Origin: Opisthocomus hoazin
Lineage: Eukaryota; Chordata; Aves; Opisthocomiformes; Opisthocomidae
Assembly: GCF_030867145.1 (NCBI RefSeq)
Contig: NC_134420.1
Span: forward strand, 8,359,823 to 8,423,822
Length of the DNA stretch: 64,000 bases
Reading direction: 5' to 3'
The notes below the pieces were generated by a model. The model had not been told where the DNA came from and ran no database searches. It saw only the letters and a list, made by a program, of their open reading frames with translations. The position numbers and the translations under genes are program-made. Positions 13,824-26,000 of this stretch are shown one piece after another. Every line of letters starts with the position of its first letter. Position 1 is the first letter of the stretch.

Positions 13824-16153
13824 CTTACTTTCAGCATTACTGTAGCATAGCTTCAGGAGAGACTGAAGACTTCAGTCTAGTGTTTATTTTCTAAAGTATT
13901 CCATCCATATTCTGCACAGTAATTCTAGTGCTGCCTTCCTCCAGACCTAGGCTGACTAAAATTTACCCATAGTTTCATACCTTCTGATAACCTTTAGCTA
14001 TTAGAGGTAAAATTTCCTCCAGCTAGGAAAACATGGGGAAAAAGGACAGACACATGCAAAACTCTGAGAATATACATCTGAAATAAACAATAAAACCCAA
14101 GAACTTAAATGTTTGTCTGCAGCTCCTCATGTTTAATGCCACAAGTAACTCTGGAATCAGATGGAAAGGTTTGGCCTTGCGTGGTAAGGAACCTCAAGGC
14201 TGGTAGAAATCCTAAGACTTCCCGAAGTTAGATTTCAGCTATGCTGAATGTACAAAGATGCCTCACAAAATCTGACAGCCCCTAACCTGTTTGGTTTGGA
14301 TCTTTTCCAACAAAGAGTTATATACCCATTTTCAGCCATGGTAGCTAAAACTTATAAAGAAAAACTGACTGAAATTCAAGGGCAAAGATAGGCAGTCTGT
14401 TAACTTGGGATGCACAATCATATTTGCACAGAAATGCAGAGGGAAAAATGTCAGGGTTTTTCCATGACTGACCAGATCCTTAACTCAGTCACACCTTCAG
14501 AGTGCCACTGTCTCCAGTAATACTGCATAAGCAGAACAGGAATAACATCCAGGACCGCAGGGTCTCCATAATATGTAAACATAAGACACTAACCAAGGAT
14601 AACAATCAGCACAGAAGAATGTGTTGTGTAATTCCCCCATGCAGCATCAAAGTAGAACTAGCGTGATTAAAACAGAAACCTATACATTTACTGGGAACGG
14701 ATATGGAAAAAACTATGTTTCTCAATAAGCCAGGATCCTTGAAGATGCATGAAATATGTACCCCAGACCCTCCGGATAAGAGTAGCAGGAGTGTGTTTCT
14801 GTTGTCTCTGATATTGCAGAATACTGTCAATTGTTTTTCTGAAAAATGTTATCATGAAGCATATCACAGGGAATGCTGCAGGTTGAATCCTGATTTCTGT
14901 AGCACAGATACAAATCCAGAGAAATTCCCTTGACCACTGCTGTGAAAAGAAATGATCTACTAAAAGTCTATCTAAAAATATTAAGACTCTAAGAAAACAA
15001 GAAAGGACAGAAGTAAATTTACATAAATCAGTTGAGTATCTAGAACAAATGGAGCTAAGTGCAAATAGGTAGAATATATACTTGAGAACAAAACCATCCT
15101 CTGCTATGAAACACAGCTGATACACTGAGAAAGTCAAGGCTGTTGCAATGATGGGTGCATCCACGGAGCGTGAACTGGAGTTAACAGCCATGTCACATAT
15201 TCAGGTTCCAACAGAATTACTGTCCAGCCACAGCAAGCCTGGTCTCAGTGTTGATCCACATGCTATAGTCTCCAAGCACTGTGAAAACCAAAATTTGTTC
15301 CTATATTCCTAACTTTTGCATATGTGTGTGGATCTGAGAATACTTGTTTCTTAATTTTAGACAATAGAGATTTTCCTTTTTTAACACATCGTGTTAGCAG
15401 AGAAGTTTTCATGATTTCAGTATCTAGTTTCTATTCATTCATTTTCTATTAAATAAGAAAGTGTCAAGTCATTTTACAGACAAAGAAGAAGATTAGGCAA
15501 TGGTACAAAACACTTACAAAAGACGACTCAGATTCTGTATCACAGTACACACTTGAACAGTCGCGACTGAGCAAAATTTTACGGGGCAGAGCTCCTCACC
15601 TGCACATAACCTGTGGGCTAATCACTTATGCATGACTGAAAGGAATATTTTAGTGTTAGGAGTATTAGAAAATCCCAATTGCATAACCACAACATAAACA
15701 GACATGACTCAGCAATGACAGGCCTCAGAAAACAAAAATGAAGGAATGCTAATCCATAGGCAAGAAGATAACAGAATTTATCTGGAAGGTAGCAGTGCTA
15801 TATAAAGAATTATCCTTCACTTGAGAAAAAAGAATATTCAGATTGTAAAACATAATGTTCACACTGTTACACACGTAAGTGAAGAATCCAGTAGCATTAT
15901 GGAGTAACAGCAGAAGTAGCACATTCACAGCAATGGCAGCACATCAATTAATATTTCCTCAAGTATATGACAAGTCGCTCAATAAAAAGTGTTGCTTCCA
16001 CTAGAATTAGAAATAATTAGAACTAGTTATTCAATTAAGCATATTCCACAGTCTTCACCTTATGAAGCATATGCCCATTGCAAATCATTAACTTTTTCAG
16101 TTTAAATACAGTTTTCCTCAGCAGCTCTAATAATAAGGGGCAGACAAATTAAA

Positions 16154-16181
16154 ATATGTGTGTATATATATATATATGTAT
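16154..16181. repeat. TG/TA dinucleotide microsatellite
   Basis: Alternating purine-pyrimidine run: ATATGTGTG followed by about nine TA units. Confidence 0.9.
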
Positions 16182-17402
16182 TTACCTTCCTACTGAGGCA
16201 AAAGAGAAGACACAGGCAATATGAAAGAGGAAAAAAAGAACAGCAAGGTAATTACTTTTTAACATCACCTGCTGAATTAATTGAAGCAATGTACATGCCA
16301 AGGGTGATATCATCTTCTTTTTATGTAGAACTAAAAGCTGGAGGGAACAGGTGCATGTTTCAGATGGTTTAAGGAACATTTTATAAACAGCGCTGTCTGC
16401 ACAGGCATGTTAGAGCTGCAGGACTAGAGCAAAGTCTTCATTCGAAGCAGGCTGCACAGAGACTGAGAAATCAATGGAGTTCAAGGGCCTGGGTTGAGGG
16501 CTTCCCACAGTTTTGTACTGTCTTCAGCAACGCTAAAGGTCACTCACCAAATTACAATTTGAATAAAATTAGGATCAAAGGACTTACATCATGAACAGCA
16601 ATACAAACTCAGAAGAACTGTCACCTCTGAGTTTGACTTCCCCTTCAGCCACTGGCTTCTGAGGAGCTGTGACTCTGATGCTACCCCTCAGCAATGGTCT
16701 GAGAAGTGAAAGTGTGAGGGGTAGCTGACATCCCACTGTACTCATACGGCAGTGACGGGAAGCACAATCTATAAGGGAAGTATAAGCTACGAAAGTCAGA
16801 GTGAAGCAACAGTTGGAAGACAGTAGAAAAGAAACCAGCAATTTAGCAGAGCACCACAGGAATTGTGCGAGCTAGAAAGAACACGAGTAGCGATACAAAA
16901 GGATCCACATTCTGCATTTATGCAATGTGTTTTGTGTGCACACGTGTACGTTATGTGCAACTGTGCTGATCAGCTGAGTTCTTCCATTGCTTTCCTCTCT
17001 TCCCCATCTCACTACTCTTTATGCATGTGAATGTGTGTGTACACGTAACCAAATGGTGCCTTTTGGTTAATCTCGCTTTCCGTCTTCATTCTGTTTCAAG
17101 ACTCTCAGCTGCAAGTTAGGACAATTTTAATTAAATTTCTCTATGTGAGTTATCAGCATTTTTTTACTTTATGCAAGTCCTGCGTCAATTAGTAAGACTG
17201 CACTGATAAAACTAAGAGAAGAAACATAACTCAACGAACTAAGATATTTTCTAGTCATTAATCTGTGAAGCAAGGAAAATTAATTTCATCACAAATAGCC
17301 TTAAATTGTTTTTGAATATATTAAAACCCTCAACATTGCAAACATCAGTATTAAAAAAAAAAGCAACAGCAAGCATCTTTTCTGAACAGATGTCTGCATT
17401 GA

Positions 17403-17540
17403 CATCGTGACCCTGTAGCTAAGTTACTTAGCCCCGTCCTTATCCCCACCTCATCGCTTGCAGTGTAGCCATCCCACTTCACAGAGGGTCACCTGGCATA
17501 CGCAGTGGTTAAACAGTCTGCCCAGGTTTTAGGCTTACAA
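17403..17540 (+). repeat. Possible ancient MIR/CORE-SINE remnant
   Basis: The segment at about 17405-17455 aligns by eye to the 3' half of the MIR core (GTGACC..., AAGTTACTTA, ...CCTCATC). Nearby, at about 17503-17530, GCAGTGGTTAA and CTGCCCAGGTTTT resemble the MIR 5' part. The two pieces are in reverse order relative to one MIR, so this would need two copies or a rearrangement. MIR-type SINEs occur at low density in bird genomes. Weak support. Confidence 0.3.
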
Positions 17541-20500
17541 GGTGCAAAACCCCACAGAGCTCCCAGATCATTCTCATTCTCACAGTTACAAAACTCTGAT
17601 TACATGAAATCGCGGGTGGGCTCATGGTATAACATGCTTTCCCTTTCTCCAGCTTCATGCAGAATGGCTCTAGGAACAACCCTACAAAAATTTTGATAGG
17701 AACTTCATATTATGCTAAATAATTCTAGTTCTTTAGTTCAGACAAAACCGTCAGTAACTAATGCATACCTTGAATAATGCTCTAGTCAAAGCCCCATAAC
17801 TTACAGACACACTGACAATTTTCAATAAAACAAATGAATAAGCAATTTTTTGTTCAAGGGCATAGAAAGTAACTTTACAAGAAAAACTTAGCAGCCTAAA
17901 GGAAGTGTCTAAAGCTCAGATATTGGTACCTTTCCCTTGCATTGATTTCATTTCCAAAACTCTGTTAAAACTTTGGTCTTTGTTAATGATTTTGCAATAC
18001 AGCCTGAATAAATTATAGCCATTTATTAAAACTAATATATTGAGATAAAATAAAGCAAAACCTAAGTAAACTTTTAGACCAGGCATGAGGAAAGATTCCT
18101 TTCATATTTGAGTGAGGTTCTTCACCATAGCTTCCTGGCACTAGTGGTACATTTCCAATATATACTGACATCCTTGTCATTATACCAAGTATAACAACAG
18201 AAATATTATTCCCTTTAAAGGCATCTATGAGGCTTGTGGTCTGATAGATGGATAGATTCCTTCAAAGCAGAGCCTGGATCTCCTTAGACTTCAACTTTTA
18301 CCAGGAGATATGTTTTCTCTCTTAGTGAAACAACCTGCTGTTTACTTACGCAAAGAACTAGATGTCTTAAATGTTCTGGGCACGTCAGAAAGATATTGCC
18401 TCCCAAGATGGCAAAAGACGCAAATAAGAATCTGCTGGCAAGCTGCTCTGAATAGATCTCAGGCAGCTTGTCTTGTGATGAACCTTTCACTTCAGCGGAA
18501 GGCTAACTATCAAGGCTACATAAATCCCTTTGATTCACACTAGCAGAGGTCAGTAAAAACTGTCATTCTAAATTCAAAACAGGAGACCAACTCACTGAAG
18601 CTCGCATACAGCGAGGAAAATGCATAGGAATTATATTAATGAATATGGCCAGGCACAGCAGTAAAGTTGATGCTGATTTTCACTGTTAATGAACTATTAA
18701 CACTAATAACTACCAGGATTTTAACAGAAAATTATCTCTGAATTATTTTATTCAGAAAACTTGTTAACAAAAACAACAAAACACTGGTCAGGAAACTGAA
18801 ATAATGTTGGTCCACTGAAATAGCAGTTGCACAATTTATTTCATTCCTGCCAACAGATCCAAAGCTGGTAAGATTCCTCAAGCAAACAGAATCCTGAAGC
18901 ACAACTGAGTTAAATTTTAAGTACAGGATTATGTTCAGTCCACTATTTGATTAACTTAAGCCAGCTCTAAAGATCAGGATTCTTTCACCAAGTCATTCCA
19001 GATCACTAAGCTGCTGAGAAATAGAAAGCTTCTGAAAGTGGCAGTTATAGACAGAAAAGAACATTCTTCACTCAATGAAATCCATGGGCTTCCTTAATTT
19101 ATGCCTCCAGCTGAACTGATTTGATTAAAGTTTTGTTCCATTTTCTTTTAATTAGCCAGGGCAGCTTAAATTAATTATTAGTCTTATGTGTGGAAGCAGT
19201 ACCAGGAAGTTCCATGCAGGCATCATACAAATATGAAATTTAAAAAAAAAAAAGTGTTTATTCTAAAGATTGTTCAATTTAAGTTACAAAGCAAGGTGCA
19301 CTGAAATGTATTATTGATTTAGTTTCCTTGATAAAAATTTTAAAAATGCAATCCACAATTTAAAACCCGGTGGTTTAAAATCCGTCATGGTCAGTGCTGC
19401 ATAAAAACCTCCATGCAAAATCCTCATGATGCTGGCTGTTACATAGAAGGGTAATGCTGCGCAGTCACTAGCCTGGAGCAGTCATTGCTCTCCTCCTGAT
19501 TACAAGGACAGACTCTGTACATGAATCTGGCTCAGGGACAGAAAGGCAAAAGCTTTCAGTTATCTGCCTCCAGTATCTATTTGCATAAAGCTAAATACAA
19601 TCTAGTACACATTTAGATGTATGTTCTGAGTTACTCAGCCAAATTCCACTGAGCTATCCTCTGGTGTAAATAAAAGCAAAATCTGGTCTTGACTGTGTAT
19701 GTGTAGTCTATGCTGCTAGAAAACATAGGCACTTCTCATGGACAACTGGACCATTGAGATTTCTTGGCACACTGTTCACTGTTAAAGCCATTAAACATGC
19801 TGACCTAATTTGTCCTTGATGGTTACATCACTTTAAGATAACTGAGGACAAATCTCACTTTCCAGTGCCACTGTTTCAAGCTGTTCCGTAACGAGCACCA
19901 TGCTGCACCACCACACTCGGTGCTGCCTGAGGAACGGCTGTGTACCTTGTTCCAGCCACAGTGAAAATTTATCTGCAAGTTGCCAAAGAATCAGCGGTAA
20001 GAACTTAAATCTCCTATTTCTTTAAGACGAATACGCATAGGAAGAGGGAATACTCTCCCTCTTGTACATATATACAGCATTTCTTCTTTCTATCAACCAT
20101 CCCTGTTTTGTTTCTTTCTAACTGGCGAGTCAAAGTTCAAAGCACAGCTTTTAAGTACTTTTTCCACCATAGCTGCTACCTTCTTTATAGCAGAAGAGTT
20201 TACTTGCTGGGTACAGCAGTTCTGCTTTATACTGTGGTAGCCAACCATATTATATATTGTCATGCACAGCTTGCTTATTTTATGATAGCAATTGCAGCCA
20301 CATAGCTAAGATGTTAAAAAATACTGTCCCCAAAAAGAAACCATAGATGAAATTGCTAGGACAGGACTTTAACACTAGTACAGTCTAGAACTAAGCCTAC
20401 ATAGCACACCTGTAAATTAGTGGGAAGAGGAAGCAGCTGCCTATTAAAATGTATTGCTTTTAATGTAAGAGACCCTCTTACATTTGTTCTTAAACATCCT

Positions 20501-22699
20501 TTTTTTTCCTTTTAGTTTATATTGAGAGCTTGCCATTCCAGGCTGTGAAGTTTAAAAAAGCTGACCTTGAAAACACAGGCACATTTATTTTTGAATGTTA
20601 GTTTAGTTTCACACCCTGAAAGTGGCTTCCTGCCTTGCAGATTTTGCTGAGCGTAGTATGACCAGCCGTGCCGAACTCACAGCACAGCTCTGTTCAGGCT
20701 GCACCCCAATTGTGAAGGACCTATCCACTTACGGCTTGAAATGTGAAAAAAGCCCGTTTTACTAACCCATGCTATGATGCTAATCACATCCCCCCTCCCC
20801 CATGGAAACGATGATCTGCTCGCTCACACACCTTACCACTTCTGGAGGTGGCAGGCCAGCTCCCGGCAGCAAAATTTTTCTGAGATCTTCCTCAGCGTTG
20901 GCAGAAGGGCATTTTTACTCCCCTGTAGGCTTCATGCAGGGCTGTCACTGATTTCACACACAGGCAGGTATTTCAAAGACCCATCTCGGGAGGACCTTCT
21001 CCCATGAAAAAAAGCCTGAAGCAGTCTAGAAGTTTTGCACACACTGTGCAGAAAAAGCACAGCACGGTGCTCCCTTGCACCCCGCTAAACTGTGAGAATG
21101 TCTGCTCCTTAAATCTGTTGGGCTGACGCGAAGGGTGAAGGGGTTGCTCTGTGCTAACACCACTTGTAACATTTCCATGAAACTTCCCTAATAGCGGCAC
21201 TATTACTATCTACACGGTCATTTTGATAAGCACAGCAAGAAGCAAAACCATGAGTGTATATATACACAGTGTTCTACAGCAAAATGTGGGATTATATCAA
21301 TGATGTTGATACAGCTGGAGTTGTGAAATATGTACAGTACTCAATGCAGACATTAACTTTATGCTGTTAGACTTTCCCAGATACTAAAGATGCTGGGCTA
21401 AAGACACTCAGATGCAGACAATTCCCGAAGATGGCTGTTCAAACACAGAACACAGTCCTAATTCCTGAGATTTCCAGCTAGCTGCAAGCTCTGCACATCT
21501 CAGTTTCAGATAACTATGAATGAATCAACAGCACATTATATGTTAGTTTATATTCTTTCACATGTGACCCAATTCAGAAAGGCTTACTTGGAAAGTATTT
21601 CCCCGTCTTACAAAACCACTTATACATAGTTCTCATGGACCACATTCTCACCTTGCACTGGGCATCACGTTTCACATCTAGCATCACATTTAATCAGATT
21701 TTCAACTCCACTGTCTTTAATAGCATTGCTCCTGATATGTACTAATGCAGTTCACAATGAGGCAGTGCGCACATGGCATACCAAAACCAGGATACAACAG
21801 TTTATCTGTTCGTGCCTGTCAGATGAGCTGCTATAACTTCGTAAATGCACGCTCATAGCTTATCCCAGTTATGAAGTAAAACAGGCTGACTTCAGCATGC
21901 ATTGAAGAATGAGAAGACAGAACATAGCTAAAAAATTATTAACATTGGAGGTAGCAGCCATCATCTGCTGGTGCTAAAGAGGATCATTATTAAAGTAAAC
22001 AGCAGGAAATCCCCCTCCACCACCAAATTCTCAGGAAACAATTATCGCATCCCCTATGAGGAAAAAAGGGAAATAAGCATTAACGATCATGTTTATGTGC
22101 TGGACTAAAAAAACCTGCTTCTGCTTAAGGGTTTTTTTATTTGTTTTTACTGCACATACTGCTAGAACACATATTGTGAAATAATACTGTCATCTCAGCC
22201 CTCTCGTAGAATTCACAACTTCTTCTTAGCCAGCTGTAGTATTTACATGGATTTATTAGACCCAAAAGTCCAAATAAGCTTTTACACAAGCACATCACCT
22301 GAATAAAAATTAGGCATCTAAAAGTTTTGCATTTGAGGTAAACAGATTACAGTAGCTCATGCTGGAGCAGCTTTAGTTAAGCAAACAGTATTCAACAGTG
22401 CTGAAACTGCTGACACCATAGGCATCAGAATCAGGCATCGCTGCGCTTTCCAAAGCACTGGTGTCAGGCAACCATTATCAGAACCAGTGGCATTAGGAAA
22501 ATTAGTCTCACATCAAAATGAAAATATTTGAAAGCAGGAAACCTTATTAAAAAAATAAATAAAATCAAGTCAGCAGTCGCCCAGTGGCTTAAAGCTTTCT
22601 TTGTACAAAGAACTTCCCTTTACAACTCTCACTACTTCTCCCTTTCCTACACATGCACAGGCAAAGGCAAAACACACTTGCAGTGCCCCATTCTTCTGA

Positions 22700-22860
22700 C
22701 TAAACTCTACGGACACCCGAGAGCGCTATCTGGCCAGGGAGAGTTGCACGTGCCACAGCCGCGTCCTGCAGGTGAGGGAGGTCCAAGCGACACCGCTCCA
22801 GAAGGCACCGCTCCTGAATGGCCTCGTCCGGCGTGTTTGCCAGGGCAACATTGCTGAGCT
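22700..22860. promoter_or_regulatory. Small CpG-rich cluster
   Basis: About 160 bp with at least ten CpGs in AT-rich surroundings, with a CAG|GTGAGG donor consensus on the plus strand (GT at 22772-22773). It could be a minor promoter or enhancer, or part of an unrecognised repeat. There is no protein match; the 109-codon plus frame through it (22528-22857) is likely chance. Confidence 0.3.
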
Positions 22861-22871
22861 AGTGCCCTTAC

Positions 22872-23041
22872 TTGGTTCCTACTTCAGCAAAAGTCTGAAT
22901 GTAAAATGCATGCCTCAGAGGAGCAGGAAATCTAGCGATGCCTCTTAAATGCATCTCTTGGTATTTTGAGAGATTCCAAATCACCTGGGCAGTGTCTGGG
23001 GTGTCATAAAAGACGTGCAATGTGGGATCGATGCATCTCAT
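22872..23041 (-). other. Exon-like block, unrecognised (hypothetical)
   Basis: A 170-bp minus-strand segment, open throughout in one frame (56 codons plus 2 bases). It is preceded by a good acceptor (TTCAATATTCTTGCAG ending at 23042) and followed by a donor (GTAAGG at 22871-22866). The encoded residues (starting MRCIDPTLHVFYDTP) look protein-like but match no family I know. A small CpG cluster adjoins it on the left. A chance combination is entirely possible in 64 kb, so this is only a candidate. Confidence 0.2.
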
Positions 23042-23065
23042 CTGCAAGAATATTGAAAGCGGCAT

Positions 23066-26000
23066 TTTTATAAGTTTAATTCTGAATAATCAGAAACTGA
23101 GTCTGTATTTAACAAGCTGCTACATTAGTCCTTACTAAAGATACAAATACTAGAAATTAGGGCTTTCAGATTCATTTGTCATTGGCTCATGATGAAATAC
23201 TCAGTCTTTGCTTGGTTCTTACCCCAGGTGGGCTGGTATGAGTTCATTTAACTCCACTCAATTAAATGGAGTGCTGCCAATTTATGCCAGCTGATAGTTG
23301 AGGATCCCTTATTAAAAGAGCACTTCTAAATATCAATTTATTTTGTTTCATAAAACCAAATGCTATGCTATCTAGAACAATATTTTAGCTTGTCAGAATA
23401 ATGCTTATAAGTACACAGGGGTTGTAATTCTCCATATAAAGATAGACTGAGAACAGCAAGATCCACAGCAGGTATGAGAACTCAGCTCCACATTACTGAC
23501 AGGAAAACACTGCAAAATCTCAATGTGGTAAACTACAGAGTACACAGGCACAGACCCAAGCATGTCTCCTTTAGAGAACTCTGTATAACATACAGAAATG
23601 TGAGAACAGAATGTTCTCACTCATTCTAACAAACTGGCACAGACCCACTATGAATGGAAATTCATAACTACCACACCAAAAAGCCAACCAATTTTTTAGC
23701 CATTTTACAGCTCCCCGTTATAAACTGCACCAGTACTGCAGACAGCCCAAGAAAAATAGTTATTGGAACTGGTAGGCAATAATAAATGACATTCAGTGGG
23801 TAGCATCAGTCATGACATGATTTAATGCTGGGCTGAAGCTGCTTTCAAAACCAAAAATATTTATAGATAGCTGGCTACAAACATTGACAACAATCAAAGA
23901 GTCATAGAATAAAAAATCGTTAGCATTTTGTGGACAGCATAGTCTTTTTCAAAGACAAATGCATAGCAGTTTATTTCAAAGCAACTAGAATAACTGCTGA
24001 AGCTGGTGTTTATAAAATCTGAACAGACTTGACACAAATGGAAAAACTCTGCTTTCAGTTACACACGTACCTACTGTGAAGAGGTGATTTTGGCCCCAAG
24101 GGAACAAACATACCATGCCTAAGTAGGAAATGGCCTCAGAACCAGACATAAGCTGACTGGACCCAGTTCTGTTCTCAGCTATACCCAGTTGACTGTGTTT
24201 CTGCAGCATAAAAAATCATGGCACTTCTTTAAACTAAGCAAGTCAAGGAAAAAGGGCATTTGAAAACCCAGTGTCAGCTTTCTAGGAAAAATCAAGGGGA
24301 CAAATACCATCAAAGACTGCTTAAAGAGTCAGGTAAATAAATATTGGTGGCAAATTTTGGTGGCATATTTCCCCAACGGTAGTCATGCTGTTGAGACACT
24401 CCCAAGTTTATGGAGAAACTGTAAGGTGTTTGTAAGGAATAGACGAGAAAATTCCTCCCAGTTTCAGTTTCAGTGTGCAGGAAACACCATCAATCTCCCA
24501 AAAAACACTGGAACACATAAAGAATGATGTAAAAGAGGCAGCGTTGGGGGCAAAAGAGGGGAATAAACTGCAGGAAGGAGCTCAAATTAAGGTGACAAGT
24601 AATTTACAAGCATATCCTGTAAAACTGGAAAGCCAAAGCATTTCATGTTTTCTAGCTCCACCTATGTTATATGGTGCCTTCACTGCTACAGTTCTCCTGT
24701 AATCTGCTCTATATTCCTCAGTTCTCCAAAAGTTTTTTCTATATTTTCCTCTTGTTCATTGAATACTGCACGCCTTTTTCTTTATTCTCAAGTCATTCTT
24801 TCAGCACTGCTCTTAGCTCTTTTCAATTATTGGAATCTTTGTTCATCAATTTTAAAGGTGCTCAGGGAGCTCATAAAAATAATTTTTTAAATCCATCTTT
24901 CTCTTGTAAATTAGCATTGCAAACATTCATTCATTCTTTCACTCATTCTACTACTTCACTAGTCTTCTAACCAAGAATTTCCTGAGTGCATTCCACTTTT
25001 TGTCTAAATGACAAAGTTGATCTTTGAAACTCCTCAACATACTGGTTTCTACTGCCTCAAATGTGAGCTGAAAGCACACAAAACTGAGCTCGCCTCAACT
25101 TTTACTGAGTGAGCAAGAAAAATTTTCATTCACTTTTAGAGTATTTTAAGAATGACAATTCAACACTAACACTGTGTAGTGTTACAGTCCACAAATGTGA
25201 GCCTCAAAACACTCCTGAGAGGTTTTGCTGAATCACTAGGATTCCTTTCAAAACGACTTTGATCTTCAAACCTAGAGGAATCATTTAAAATTTAATCCGT
25301 TCTTTACGCTGCAAGGATGATTGCCTTCACTGGCTGACACTGCATGTGCCACCGCCACTCCGAGTAATCCACCTTGACTCAACGCTGAAGTAGACTGGTT
25401 GCAGCCATGGCTCTGCCTCCTCGCACAGACTCCAGCACTGCAAAGCAGCCCTCAGAATGGCATTTTCAAATGCCAAATACAGACAGGGCACATTTTCTTT
25501 TTTGGTAACCCATAGCATTACTGAGAGTATAGGAACCTGCCCGGATACGAGCTGCCAGTGTCCCTAAAAGTCATAATTAGCCTGATTACTCAGGAAAATG
25601 ATGGAAGTGATAAACATGCGGATTAGCAGTCCTACAAACAGACAGATCTCAAGGAGGACTGTTTCACCAACTGGTTGGAGCATGCCAGACCTGGAACTCC
25701 AACAAGCAGGAAAAGCACCAGTCCGGCTTAGTTTGGGGAAAACAACTCACCAAATGGCATGAAAAGGCACAGAAAAAAGAAAGGAGTAAGACTCCACAAT
25801 TTTGTGACAACATCCAGCCCCAGGTGAACTAGACCTCAGCATCAAGTTCTGACGCTGGGAAATGACTGACAGAGCTCAACAGTGTTTGAAATATTAACAT
25901 AATGTATAATTAATACAATCCACCAGCGGCAGTTTATAAAGTAACATTTCTTACTGTAAATGCAAAATCACATTTAAACCTATTGCCAAAAGATAACACA

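Larger units (their letters stand above)
11207..22699. other. Intergenic AT-rich DNA
   Basis: No recognisable gene. The longest open frame, 167 codons on the minus strand (14688-15191), is hydrophobic without any family motif and its length is within chance expectation. Contains simple repeats, the palindrome at 13.8 kb and the possible MIR remnant. Confidence 0.75.

Noticed and set aside
14688..15191. 167-codon minus-strand open frame
   Set aside because: Hydrophobic but without GPCR, transporter or other motifs. By rough estimate about one frame this long is expected by chance in 64 kb of six-frame DNA.
23900..23925. CR1 3'-tail-like string (AGAGTCATAGAAT...)
   Set aside because: Only about 20 bp match, with no adjoining CR1 body; too short to call.
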